Positions 16,786 to 25,100 of a DNA stretch of 64,000 nt are shown one piece after another. Source of the stretch: Cyclobacteriaceae bacterium (GTDB taxonomy: Bacteria; Bacteroidota; Bacteroidia; Cytophagales; Cyclobacteriaceae). The first letter of the stretch is position 1; every line of letters begins with the position of its first letter. The notes below the pieces were generated by a model that saw nothing but the letters and a program-made list of their open reading frames with translations, searched no databases and was not told the origin of the DNA. The stretch spans positions 682,001 to 746,000 of the forward strand of contig JAHBTX010000002.1 in the NCBI GenBank assembly GCA_019638395.1. Direction: 5' to 3'. The translations under genes and the position numbers were made by a program.

Positions 16786-17888
16786 AAAGCATTGCCATGC
16801 GTTTGTTTTACCAACCAACTGGCTACGGGCTTAACATGACTCACTAAATTTACAGCCAGGTTAGAAGTCCACTCAGCACCAAAGAGTTTTTGAATCTGGC
16901 GGCCTGCCCACAGGCGTTGCGCAAAGAGTTTATTCCATGCGCGTGTGTATTCGTTTTCCAATTGTGTACGCGAAATGTGTTGTTGCCAAAAAGCAAGCAC
17001 CAACTCGCTTGCAACTTTTGCCGAATGAATGGCCATAGCCATGCCGTTGCCACAAAGCGGAGTAATCATTCCGGCAGAATCGCCCATCATTAAAATATGA
17101 TTGGTTACCGGAGATTTTCTCTCGAACGAGATCTCGTTTATCACTTCCGGTTTCGTGTAAAGAAAATCTGCATTTTCGAAAATGGATTTGAGAAACGGAT
17201 TTTTATACAACACGGCTTTCTCCATTTCAGCAATGTTTCCGAATTGTTTCAAATTATTACGATGGGTGAGGTAACATAATGCTTGTTTATTACCATCCAC
17301 TTGACTTATGCCGCAATAACCATCTTTAAAATTGTGAAGTGAAATGCGATGTGCCGGATGATCGGTGCGAATGTGATATTTAATTCCCGCATAAGGCGAT
17401 CGTGCCTTTATAAAATCCCGCTTGAGTTTAACATCTAATCTTGAACGTTTACCAAAGGCACCTAAAACCACACCGGCCTTCAGGTTTTGGTTGGGGATGG
17501 TAATTGTAAAACTACCTCCATCAAAAGTAATAGCCTCTACTTCTGTATTTAAAAGAATCCGGGCTCCTGCGGACACAGCTTGTTGGTACAAAAAATAATC
17601 GAGCGTATAACGGCTTATGCCAAAGCCACCCATATCTAATGTTAATTCTGCGGCTTTGCCGTTTACCGAAGTTAGTTGAAACTGATTTATCTGCGGCAGC
17701 GGCAAATCGGGCAGCAAGTTGTTTGATTGAAGAAAAGGCAGGGTTTCATTTGATATGTATTCGCCACAAACGCGATGAAATGGATAGCTTTTTCGTTCGG
17801 CCAATGTTACCGAAACTCCATTTCGGGCAAGCAGGCAGGCACTTACCAACCCGGCTAAGCCGCCACCCGCAATAAATACGTTTTTCAC
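16782..17888 (-). CDS. FAD-dependent oxidoreductase (geranylgeranyl reductase/hydroxylase-like)
   Basis: A 368-residue flavoprotein. The FAD dinucleotide motif is AGGGLAGL (residues 7-14), followed by the family pattern PFHRVCGEYIS, and the second FAD motif is GDSAGMITPLCGNGM (about residues 270-284). This layout is shared by aromatic hydroxylases and geranylgeranyl reductases. Beside a type III PKS and methyltransferase it could hydroxylate an alkylresorcinol toward a quinone; beside UbiA it could instead reduce a prenyl chain. The start is GTG. It is convergent with the UbiA gene. Confidence 0.82.
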   Translation of the reverse strand: MKNVFIAGGGLAGLVSACLLARNGVSVTLAERKSYPFHRVCGEYISNETLPFLQSNNLLPDLPLPQINQFQLTSVNGKAAELTLDMGGFGISRYTLDYFLYQQAVSAGARILLNTEVEAITFDGGSFTITIPNQNLKAGVVLGAFGKRSRLDVKLKRDFIKARSPYAGIKYHIRTDHPAHRISLHNFKDGYCGISQVDGNKQALCYLTHRNNLKQFGNIAEMEKAVLYKNPFLKSIFENADFLYTKPEVINEISFERKSPVTNHILMMGDSAGMITPLCGNGMAMAIHSAKVASELVLAFWQQHISRTQLENEYTRAWNKLFAQRLWAGRQIQKLFGAEWTSNLAVNLVSHVKPVASWLVKQTHGNAF

Positions 17889-18008
17889 GTTTGTTTAAAC
17901 TTTAAGTCAAAACCTGTTGTCTATTCTAAACCCGATCGAAAAAATAAATATGGGCAAATCGAAGTCCGAAGATTTAAGAAACTCGTTTATTTAAAACATA
18001 GTTGTTTT

Positions 18009-18479
18009 ATGAGCAATATTGCAAAATACGATGGACAATTAAACGTGCTGTTGGTTGGTAACAATCCAATTGATTTAAGTCGCACGCAGGAAGGGCTGGG
18101 TCAGATTCAAAATCATCAGGTAACAATTGAAACGGCATTTGACTTAACCAGCATCTTCGACAGGCTATCCAGGTTTCGTCCTAATTTTATTTTGTTGGAT
18201 GATAATCTTGGTTCAACCGGTTTGCGCCTGATCGTTCAGGCCCTGCAAGTGCATCGCAAAACAAAAGGTATTCCGGTAACGGTGTTAAAAAACTCTAATT
18301 ACATCGACACAATAAATGCCGGAGTTATGAATTACGTTTTAAAACAATCTATTACGGGCGATGTGCTTTACACAGCTTTTATGAACTCGTTAAAATTTAA
18401 ACGTACGCAACAATACTTGCAGCAAGCGTATAGAAAACGCAAGGGGCAGTTTTTACGAATGGTAAAATTTCAAGACTAA
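18009..18479 (+). CDS. Stand-alone receiver-domain protein with degenerate acidic pocket
   Basis: A 156-residue single-domain response-regulator fold. The phospho-acceptor position is Asp64 in FILLDDNLG, and the conserved Lys is Lys112 in YVLKQSI. The acidic pair that binds Mg, normally DD after the first strand, is replaced by Gly17-Asn18 (LLVGNNP), so phosphorylation may be weak or absent. There is no output domain; the C-terminus is a basic helix (QAYRKRKGQFLR). No kinase gene is adjacent. It ends 3 bases before the convergent protease gene. Confidence 0.75.
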   Translation: MSNIAKYDGQLNVLLVGNNPIDLSRTQEGLGQIQNHQVTIETAFDLTSIFDRLSRFRPNFILLDDNLGSTGLRLIVQALQVHRKTKGIPVTVLKNSNYIDTINAGVMNYVLKQSITGDVLYTAFMNSLKFKRTQQYLQQAYRKRKGQFLRMVKFQD

Positions 18480-18482
18480 ATC

Positions 18483-19712
18483 TTACAACGGATCCTCCAA
18501 TCTGAATTCTCTTTTCAGTTTTTCGGTACCGCGTTCAAGTTGTAAAACAATGCGTCTGTTTGGTTTTGAATTAAGAAATGCGTTAACCACATTTAGATTA
18601 AGGTCTGCAGCCTGAATTCCGTTAACGCTTACAATTCTATCGCCAACGCGTACATCGGCTTTGTCGGCAACCGAACCGGGTCGGATATTATTTATTTCAA
18701 AATTTTTAAGGCGAGAACCCCTGGCCCTCAGTGTTATTCCGCTGAGGCTGAAATAAAAATTCTTCTTATAAGATGAATTTTTCTTCAGGTAAATTTTTTC
18801 GCCAGGAAAATTATAAACAACTGTAAAACGGCTCAGTATTTCGCCTCCTAAAGATCCGTTGCGACTAACCAGCCGACTGGTTTTAAGCGTATCCATGTAC
18901 GACTCCGGATTAGGAAAATTGGTTATCACATTTTCTATTTCGTAACCACTTAAATTGATTGATTTAATTTTTGCAATCCGTCCGGATATTACGCCACCCA
19001 GGCCACGGCCAATTATACTGTTTAGATGTTTGGCCGGCACAGCAATTTTAGCGTTGGAATTTTCTTCTAACAGCAGGCCATGGCTGGCGCCACTATCTAC
19101 CAGCAATTTTGCGCTTACCGATGTTGTATCATTCAACTGAAGATTTGCTGTTATATAAGGCTTTGTATCCTGAATTAGCGTTGGCATCCATTTGTACTTG
19201 CGTTTTTCTTTAAACCGGTGTGGCAACATAAGCGTAAGCATTTTACGCTCATAATCTACCTGTATTATAAACCGGCTAAAAAGCTCGTAGCCCAAAATGC
19301 CATGAACATCTGTGCCTAGATAATTCCGCAACTCCAGGTAATCTTCTTCCAGTACAAGCATGGCATGGCCACGCCCTTGCACCCCCGGCATATCCAACGA
19401 AACATTGTTGGTAACATATGCCACAACTAAACGCTCTTCACCGGGCCCAGAAATAATTAGCTGACGGGAGTATGGTAAATTAAGAATATCACTGTAAGCT
19501 TTTTCGGTTAAGATGGAAGTGCGCACACCAGTATCCAGAATAAATTTTAATGGCAATTGGTGGTTAAGAATAATGGGCACCACCACCAGGTTATTGTAAA
19601 CTTCTATTGGGAACTGAACCTTGGATTTGCCCTGTGGTAACGAAAACCCAAGTGTTTGAGCTTTGCACCACATGCCATTTAAAAAAAGAAAAAAAAGTAA
19701 TAAGCTTCGCAT
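18483..19712 (-). CDS. Secreted double aspartyl-protease-fold protein with PDZ domain
   Basis: A 409-residue protein with a signal peptide (MRSLLLFFLF..., cut near CKAQ19). Two retropepsin-like halves follow: the first active-site motif is D60-TG (FILDTGVRTSIL) and the second is D206-SG (LLVDSGASHGLL). A PDZ domain covers about residues 315-405 (IRPGSVADKADVRVGDRIVSVNG). This is the layout of Bacteroidota aspartyl-protease/PDZ proteins, probably periplasmic. In-frame starts also exist at 19733 (ATG) and 19751 (GTG); I prefer 19712 because it gives the best signal peptide. Confidence 0.8.
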   Translation of the reverse strand: MRSLLLFFLFLNGMWCKAQTLGFSLPQGKSKVQFPIEVYNNLVVVPIILNHQLPLKFILDTGVRTSILTEKAYSDILNLPYSRQLIISGPGEERLVVAYVTNNVSLDMPGVQGRGHAMLVLEEDYLELRNYLGTDVHGILGYELFSRFIIQVDYERKMLTLMLPHRFKEKRKYKWMPTLIQDTKPYITANLQLNDTTSVSAKLLVDSGASHGLLLEENSNAKIAVPAKHLNSIIGRGLGGVISGRIAKIKSINLSGYEIENVITNFPNPESYMDTLKTSRLVSRNGSLGGEILSRFTVVYNFPGEKIYLKKNSSYKKNFYFSLSGITLRARGSRLKNFEINNIRPGSVADKADVRVGDRIVSVNGIQAADLNLNVVNAFLNSKPNRRIVLQLERGTEKLKREFRLEDPL

Positions 19713-19774
19713 GCCACTGTAGGCCCACCTCATCGTGCCATTTGGGCACACTCAGACCTTCTTTGTTAAAGCTA

Positions 19775-20341
19775 CTACTTTTTAGACATTTTAAAGTGCT
19801 CGTCAAAATATGCGAGTACTGCTTCAGGGGTTTCAACAACCATCAAGTTCGAAAAATTTGAATTCGATAAAAAACCTTCCCTAACCATCAATTGCATTTG
19901 CTGAATCAGACTATCAAAATATTGATTGGTGTTTAAAATGGCTACAGGAGCCTTTACTAAGCCCAACTGACGCCAGGTTAAAATCTCAGCCAATTCATCT
20001 AAGGTTCCCCAACCACCTGGTAAAGCTACAAAGGCATTTGCAAGATCGGCCATGCGCCTTTTGCGTTCGTGCATACTACCCACCACTTCAAGTTGAGTAA
20101 GGCCGTTATGACCAACTTCTTTCTGGCTTAAAAAATCAGGAATAACACCAATCACCTTACCTTCTTCCGCCAAAACCGCATCGGCCACAATGCCCATCAG
20201 GCCAATGTTTCCACCACCGTAAACTAAAGTTGAGCGTTTTTGCCCTATTAGCTTGCCCAGAGCCTGGGCAGCTAGCGCATATATAGGATTATGGCCTGTG
20301 CCAGATCCGCAAAAGACACAGATGTTAAAGGACACAGACAA
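19775..20341 (-). CDS. LOG-family nucleoside 5'-monophosphate phosphoribohydrolase
   Basis: This 188-residue cytoplasmic enzyme of the LOG (TIGR00730) family releases a free base from nucleoside monophosphates, including cytokinin-type ones. The N-terminus ICVFCGSGTG, LVYGGGNIGLMG and the catalytic PGGWGTLDELAEILTW (about residues 107-122; family pattern PGGxGTxxE) are all present. The start is a TTG, or a GTG two codons later. A 35-residue membrane peptide gene lies 9 bases upstream on the same strand. Confidence 0.92.
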   Translation of the reverse strand: MSVSFNICVFCGSGTGHNPIYALAAQALGKLIGQKRSTLVYGGGNIGLMGIVADAVLAEEGKVIGVIPDFLSQKEVGHNGLTQLEVVGSMHERKRRMADLANAFVALPGGWGTLDELAEILTWRQLGLVKAPVAILNTNQYFDSLIQQMQLMVREGFLSNSNFSNLMVVETPEAVLAYFDEHFKMSKK

Positions 20342-20350
20342 ACAAAAGGA

Positions 20351-20458
20351 TTAGTGTTTCTTATCGTGTTCGTTGTCGCTCAATTTACTGTTAGGAAACA
20401 GCCATATTGAAACAATTGCCAGAATAAACAATGCTATCACTACACCAAAAACTAACAT
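20351..20458 (-). CDS. 35-residue single-span membrane peptide
   Basis: A short frame with an ATG start encodes MLVFGVVIALFILAIVSIWL, one membrane segment, followed by a charged tail ending SDNEHDKKH. Its hydrophobic-then-polar layout and 9-base spacing to the LOG gene argue that it is translated. I do not recognise the family; it resembles the small subunits of transporters in size only. Confidence 0.6.
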   Translation of the reverse strand: MLVFGVVIALFILAIVSIWLFPNSKLSDNEHDKKH

Positions 20459-20580
20459 AACTTTTACATTAAGAAGTAACAAATTTAGCCTACCGGCACT
20501 TAATTATTTGCAAAATCCCGGTTAAAAATTGTAAACTCGTGATCGGATTATATCTATTAAAGCTGTTAATATAAAACAAA

Positions 20581-21126
20581 ATGAAGAAGTTTCTGCTCGT
20601 AGTGGGTGTTTTAATCGTGTTGGTAATTGGTGTTATAACTTACCTCCGAATCCAAACAAAATCCAAAAGCCCAGCCGATAAAAGCAATTTCAGCAGCGGT
20701 GATCTGGAAATTTCAGTTTTGTACAACAGACCTTTTAAGAAGGGACGTGTAATTTTTGGCGAGTTGGTTCCTTATGAGAAAGTTTGGCGTACAGGCGCAA
20801 ATGAAGCAACTGTTTTTAATACCAATAAAGACCTGATTTTTGGTGAACATGTTTTAAAAGCCGGCAGCTATTCATTGTTTACCATTCCTGAAGAAAATAA
20901 CTGGACCATATTGTTTAATTCCGAAACTGGCCAATGGGGTATTAAATTTAATGGTGAGGCAAATAGAGACCCGGCTAAAGATGTAGTATCTGTGCAGGCC
21001 AATTCGGTACAGCAGGAAAAAGAGTTTGAACAATTTACTATTTCCATAGAGCGCTGGGGCGAGGAAATGCAATTAATTTTTATGTGGGATAAGACACTCG
21101 TTTCCGTGCCTTTTAAGATGAAGTAA
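20581..21126 (+). CDS. DUF2911 family protein
   Basis: A 181-residue protein with an N-terminal membrane anchor (about residues 3-22), exposed to the periplasm by inference. The core carries the DUF2911 signature: YNRPFKKGRVIFGELVPYEKVWRTGANEAT (about residues 48-77), followed by AGSYSLFTIP and NWTILFN. The function of the family is not known. It sits alone on the plus strand ahead of the hisA-like gene, which has its own promoter box. Confidence 0.88.
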   Translation: MKKFLLVVGVLIVLVIGVITYLRIQTKSKSPADKSNFSSGDLEISVLYNRPFKKGRVIFGELVPYEKVWRTGANEATVFNTNKDLIFGEHVLKAGSYSLFTIPEENNWTILFNSETGQWGIKFNGEANRDPAKDVVSVQANSVQQEKEFEQFTISIERWGEEMQLIFMWDKTLVSVPFKMK

Positions 21127-21168
21127 GCATCCTTTTAAATCTAGTAAGGAACTTTAACAATAGCGTGG

Positions 21169-21176
21169 TAATTTTG
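21169..21176 (+). promoter_or_regulatory. -7 promoter box TAATTTTG of hisA-like gene
   Basis: A perfect TAnnTTTG match lies 28 bases before the ATG at 21205. No clear -33 box is seen. Confidence 0.45.
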
Positions 21177-21204
21177 AATTTGGTAAAGATTTTAAAACAG
21201 ATTA

Positions 21205-21948
21205 ATGATACAGGTAATACCGTCTATAGCAATTCGAAAAGGTAAGGTGGTGAAAATGCGTAAAGGCGATCCTGCCAGTGAAAAATCGTATGATGAAAAT
21301 CCCTTAGACCTTGCTAAACGCTTTGAAGATCATGGAATAGAAGTTATACACCTGGTTGATTTAGATGGTGCCGAACGGGGTAGCCCTAAAAACTATCACG
21401 TGCTTGAAGCTATGGCCGGCCATACCGACCTTAAAATTGACTTTACGGGTGGCATTTGCACCGATGGTGATATTGGCAAGGCATTCGAATACGGAGCCGA
21501 TTACATTACCGCATCCAGCATAGCCGTAACCAACCCACAGCTATTTGCCTCGTGGATTATTTCATACGGTCGCGAAAAAATGACATTGGGTGCCGATGTT
21601 ACTGATATCGAATCGAAGAAAATTGCTTTTAGAGGCTGGCAGAAAAAAGCTGACATTACCTTATTTGATCAACTTCAGTTTTTTTATGATCGCGGTTTGA
21701 AATATGTAAAGTCAACCGACATTTCGCGCGATGGTGTATTGGAAGGACCGGCATTTTCTTTCTATGAAGAACTTGTAAATCGTTTTCCCGATTTACAGGT
21801 ATTGGCCAGTGGTGGTGTGCGCGGTGTTGATGATATTAAACGCCTGAATGATATTGGCGTTTTTGCAGTAATTTTTGGTAAAGCTTATTATGAGGGCATT
21901 CTTAAGTTGAAAGACCTCGAACAGTTTCTCATAAAATCCGATAAATAA
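21205..21948 (+). CDS. HisA-family TIM-barrel protein lacking the first catalytic Asp
   Basis: A 247-residue (beta/alpha)8 barrel closely resembling HisA, the ProFAR isomerase of histidine synthesis. Phosphate-binding loops are DFTGGI (79-84) and ASGGVRG (202-208); LVDLDGA, LGADV (Asp131) and STDISRDG (170-177) are kept. The N-terminal strand, normally PA(I/L)D with the catalytic Asp, reads IPSIAIRKG, so that Asp is Ala9 (codon GCA). No other histidine gene is near. It is probably a paralogue with a changed or lost reaction rather than the pathway enzyme. Confidence 0.82.
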   Translation: MIQVIPSIAIRKGKVVKMRKGDPASEKSYDENPLDLAKRFEDHGIEVIHLVDLDGAERGSPKNYHVLEAMAGHTDLKIDFTGGICTDGDIGKAFEYGADYITASSIAVTNPQLFASWIISYGREKMTLGADVTDIESKKIAFRGWQKKADITLFDQLQFFYDRGLKYVKSTDISRDGVLEGPAFSFYEELVNRFPDLQVLASGGVRGVDDIKRLNDIGVFAVIFGKAYYEGILKLKDLEQFLIKSDK

Positions 21949-21978
21949 AAACCCTGCTGCCGGTTTCCACACAGCAGG
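21943..21978 (-). terminator. Terminator of the TonB-linked lipoprotein gene
   Basis: A 7-base stem (CCTGCTG 21953-21959 with CAGCAGG 21972-21978). Read on the minus strand it is followed by GTTTTTATTT. It closes the minus-strand lipoprotein gene and overlaps the end of the convergent hisA-like gene. Confidence 0.8.
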
Positions 21979-22009
21979 CTCACTTCCCTAACCTAAAAAT
22001 CTACTTGCT

Positions 22010-22606
22010 TTAATTTATGCCAATTGGAAAAGTGATGTCCAGATCACTTTCACCATCGGACGAAGTAGAGGTTGACGATTTAATTTGGGGCTGATGCTTA
22101 AGCATAATCCGGAAAGATTTACCAGTGGTGGCCGCTCCGGTTGTCCAGGTGGTAGCTAATCCTACAGGTAATCCATTTTCATCGCTATCGGTATAATTTA
22201 CTGTTCCGGTTGCCCCAATGTTACCGGTGCCGGCAGGATTGGAAAACACACCATCACTCCAACTAAAAAATAACTGGTGTTCTGCTCCTTCTTCTTCAAC
22301 TTCTTCAGTTACCTTATATTCCGGGTCGGTAGGCGCATAAAAACCATTAAACATTTCGATGGTTAGTGTATAGTTTGTGTTAGCCACCAGTGCAATTGAG
22401 CCAATGACAATACTTTGCGGCCCATCCAGATCAGGATCTACAGCCTCCACAACCACAGGTGCGCCACCAGCAGGTGTAAATGTTAAAACCACTTTGGTAA
22501 TTTCTTCCGGAATGTTTTCAGGTTCAGGATCTTTATCGCACCCGCTCAACAATGCAACTCCACTTAACAAAGCAACCCCCAAAAAGATCTTCAATTGCGA
22601 CTTCAT
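22010..22606 (-). CDS. Lipoprotein partner of TonB receptor (type 1 periplasmic-binding-fold annotated family)
   Basis: A 198-residue lipoprotein: the signal peptide ends at the lipobox LSGC (Cys22, counting from the ATG at 22606). The mature part has an acidic linker (DKDPEPENIPEE), an LTFTPAGGAPVVVEAVDPDLDGPQ strand set, the acidic EEVEEEGAEHQLFF segment, and a tail SDLDITFPIGIN. This pattern recurs in Bacteroidota lipoproteins placed next to TonB receptors and often labelled 'type 1 periplasmic binding fold'. It probably helps substrate capture at the cell surface. An in-frame start at 22630 is possible but would add a weaker signal peptide. Its promoter region shares an operator motif with the receptor gene. 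Confidence 0.72.
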   Translation of the reverse strand: MKSQLKIFLGVALLSGVALLSGCDKDPEPENIPEEITKVVLTFTPAGGAPVVVEAVDPDLDGPQSIVIGSIALVANTNYTLTIEMFNGFYAPTDPEYKVTEEVEEEGAEHQLFFSWSDGVFSNPAGTGNIGATGTVNYTDSDENGLPVGLATTWTTGAATTGKSFRIMLKHQPQIKSSTSTSSDGESDLDITFPIGIN

Positions 22607-22622
22607 AGTAAATAGTTTAATA

Positions 22623-22637
22623 TGCAACATGGTTGCA
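22623..22637. promoter_or_regulatory. Operator site 1: TGCAAC-N3-GTTGCA
   Basis: A perfect 6-3-6 inverted repeat upstream of the lipoprotein gene, over the expected transcription start and touching the -7-like box (22636-22643). Confidence 0.7.
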
Positions 22638-22665
22638 ATTTTAATGCTTTCCAGTTAAAATGCAA
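22636..22665 (-). promoter_or_regulatory. Candidate promoter of lipoprotein gene
   Basis: On the minus strand a TTG (22663-22665) is separated by 19 bases from TAAAATTG (22636-22643), one mismatch from TAnnTTTG. Both boxes touch operator copies, which suggests repression by steric blocking. Confidence 0.5.
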
Positions 22666-22675
22666 CAATGTTACA
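22661..22675. promoter_or_regulatory. Operator site 2: TGCAAC-N3-GTTACA
   Basis: A second copy of the 6-3-6 repeat with one mismatch, centred 38 bases from site 1 and covering the -33-like TTG. It starts 5 bases beyond the TonB receptor stop codon. Confidence 0.6.
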
Positions 22676-22679
22676 ATAA

Positions 22680-25082
22680 CTAAAAAGTTAGATTTACAGC
22701 AACGGTAACGTTTCTGCCCGTTTCATTAGCAAAATACCGCATGCGGTTGGTGTATTCGCGATAGCGCACATTGGCTAGATTATCTGCCGAAAGGCGAAAA
22801 TCAAGTTTTGTGTTTTGTACAGGAACAGACAACCCGGTACTTACCGATAGCAAAGCATACCCTTCAGGCGCTGCCAAAAAGTCGAAATTGCGCGAGTCTT
22901 GTAAAAATAAATCAATGCCTTGCTCCTTTGCAGCCAAAATCTCTGCCGTACTTACCACACGTGGCGAACGGCTTTGGCGGGCTACATATTTAAGTTTGGC
23001 CTGTGCAAAAAAACTCTTATTAATGGTAATGCTTTCGTACCGAAAGGAAAGATCGTATCGATTGGAAGGAATAAAAATGAGGAAATCTTTTTGGGTTACA
23101 TCGCGCGCGCGAAGCAGCGAGGCACTTGCACGAACCGAAAACTTATTCGAGAGTTCATATTGTGTGCTTGCATCGACACCGGTAAACGAGGCATCAGTTT
23201 GTGTATATCGAAAATAGACAAACGGACCTCTGCCGGTTTCGGTTATTCCACGTGGTTGCAGGTATATGTAATTAAAAATGTAGTTGACGTAAGCTGTGGC
23301 TTCCAGTTGCCATTTGTTTTTTTGGTGCCTAATGGTGTTTACCCATTTCAAAGCATGTTCAGCGGCTACACCCGAGTTTTTAATGTCTTTTACTTGTGTG
23401 GTTACTTCATCTAACAGTAAACCATATTCTATAGCAGCTGCACTTTGATGTGTACCCAGGCTATATAATTCAGCTACATTAGGTGGGCGCCACGCACTAC
23501 CGGCATTTGTAATAAGAGAAGTTGTTTCTGATAGTTTTACTGCTGCACCAGCAGTGGCAGTAACGTTACCAAAACCAAATTGTGTTTTGTATAATCTGTT
23601 TTGAAAGTTAAAGCCGGCAACCTGATAATGACGGAAGTCATAGCGAAGGCCGATGTCATAATCCGTTTTTCGATGCGAAAACTTTTCGATCCAGAAAACG
23701 CCCGTAGAATAGTTTCTGAAGTTAGGAATAAAAGGAAGGGTTTGTGTACCATCCAGTTTGTTGTTGTCTTGCACCATTCCATTCAAGCCTACACAGCGAG
23801 TGTGAGAATCGGAAATTGCGGTTTCCCGTTCGGCATCAAGGGTATGTGTGTAAAGCGTGTAGGCGAGTGCCGGTAAGGCTGTTAAAGCGGCACCTCTCCG
23901 TAAGTCAAACTCCTTGCGGTTATTAATCTGCAAACCATATTGCAGGTTGTACACATTTTTGGCACGTTTAATATGTCCATTTACCTTTACAAGATTGTGG
24001 TTTACCTCTTGCCTGGGCTCATTGATGGTGTAGGTAAAAGCTGAAGTGTTTGCGGGCACTTCTCTATTCATTGCAGCGGCCAGGTCGGCTGTGCTTTCAT
24101 TTACAGAACCTCTTAAAATACCAACCGTTGTGTTAAAATTACTGTAGAAAACCTCTACTCCGGATTTTTCGGTATGATGCCCCACTGAAGCAGAGTAGTT
24201 CATTTCACGAAAACCGGTGTTAGATAAAACATACTCAGGTGTATGGGCATCGCCCGAGAGCCTTCCTGTACCCTGCACCCGCCAGCCCCAGCCTTTTAGA
24301 TTTTTAATTCCACCTTCCAATAGCCCGGAGATTGTTCCGGCTCTTCCATTCGAATTACCAATCAAGTGAAGCTTACCTCCTAATTTTTGATCGGTCGGCA
24401 ATTCAGCAGGAGTAACAACAATTACACCACCCAGGGCATCTGTACCATACTTAATCGCTGCTGCATCTTTAATTACGGTAATGTTGTTAGCAATAAACGG
24501 ATCAATTTCCGGTGCATGCTCTGCTCCCCACTGTTGCCCTTCCTGCCGGATGCCATTATTTAAAATGAGAATCCGCTGACTATGCACCCCGTGTATAACC
24601 GGTTTGAAAATAGCCGGCCCGGATTGAATGGAGTTTACTCCACTTAAATTCTGAAGGGTTTCGCCTAATGATTTACCGTTCACTTCCGCAAGCTGGTGGG
24701 CACTTAACGAAGCAGCATTGTTACTACGGTTTATAACCTGGGCATGATCGGCCACAATTACCTCATGTAAAACTATCTCATCTGGTTGCAGGTTTATTGA
24801 AAGTTCTTCGTTGCGATCAAGCACGACAAATGTTTCAAATGATTCGTATCCAAGATACTGCACCACTAACGTGTAACTTCCCGGGCAAATTTTTTCAAAT
24901 CTGAACTTTCCAGACTCACTGGTAGCGGCCCCCAGAATTGTCCTTTTTAATTGCACCGAAGCACCACGCAAAGCAATACCGTTTTCATCCGTTACCATGC
25001 CCGAAAGGGTAAGGTTGCAGACTTCCTGTGCAGACACAATCTGGCAAACAATTAAAAAAGCTAAAAGAATGAAATTTCTCAA
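22680..25082 (-). CDS. TonB-dependent outer membrane receptor, probably for a metal
   Basis: An 800-residue receptor. The signal peptide covers about residues 1-18 (ending VSAQ). A carboxypeptidase-regulatory-like domain follows (about 25-105; LSGMVTDENGIALRGASVQL), then the plug (about 115-225; HGVHSQRILILNNGIRQEGQQWGAEHAPEID) and a 22-strand barrel ending in NVTVAVNLTF. The plug segment with EHAPEIDPF resembles the position of the metal-binding DHA region in ZnuD-type zinc receptors, so zinc or another metal is plausible but unproven. The start codon is TTG, 3 bases from a palindromic operator; no ATG fits the signal peptide. Confidence 0.88.
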   Translation of the reverse strand: MRNFILLAFLIVCQIVSAQEVCNLTLSGMVTDENGIALRGASVQLKRTILGAATSESGKFRFEKICPGSYTLVVQYLGYESFETFVVLDRNEELSINLQPDEIVLHEVIVADHAQVINRSNNAASLSAHQLAEVNGKSLGETLQNLSGVNSIQSGPAIFKPVIHGVHSQRILILNNGIRQEGQQWGAEHAPEIDPFIANNITVIKDAAAIKYGTDALGGVIVVTPAELPTDQKLGGKLHLIGNSNGRAGTISGLLEGGIKNLKGWGWRVQGTGRLSGDAHTPEYVLSNTGFREMNYSASVGHHTEKSGVEVFYSNFNTTVGILRGSVNESTADLAAAMNREVPANTSAFTYTINEPRQEVNHNLVKVNGHIKRAKNVYNLQYGLQINNRKEFDLRRGAALTALPALAYTLYTHTLDAERETAISDSHTRCVGLNGMVQDNNKLDGTQTLPFIPNFRNYSTGVFWIEKFSHRKTDYDIGLRYDFRHYQVAGFNFQNRLYKTQFGFGNVTATAGAAVKLSETTSLITNAGSAWRPPNVAELYSLGTHQSAAAIEYGLLLDEVTTQVKDIKNSGVAAEHALKWVNTIRHQKNKWQLEATAYVNYIFNYIYLQPRGITETGRGPFVYFRYTQTDASFTGVDASTQYELSNKFSVRASASLLRARDVTQKDFLIFIPSNRYDLSFRYESITINKSFFAQAKLKYVARQSRSPRVVSTAEILAAKEQGIDLFLQDSRNFDFLAAPEGYALLSVSTGLSVPVQNTKLDFRLSADNLANVRYREYTNRMRYFANETGRNVTVAVNLTF

Positions 25083-25085
25083 AAC

Positions 25086-25100
25086 TGCAACCGAGTTGCA
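25086..25100. promoter_or_regulatory. Operator site 3: TGCAAC-N3-GTTGCA at TonB receptor promoter
   Basis: A perfect 6-3-6 inverted repeat identical in its arms to site 1, located 4-18 bases before the TTG start and overlapping the -7 box on its promoter-distal side. Confidence 0.75.

Noticed and set aside
14007..17888. Flexirubin or aryl-polyene cluster
   Set aside because: There are no ketosynthase/acyl carrier genes of those pathways; only a type III synthase is present.
22920..23414. Plus-strand open frame opposite the TonB receptor
   Set aside because: It is a shadow of the receptor gene with no domain features.
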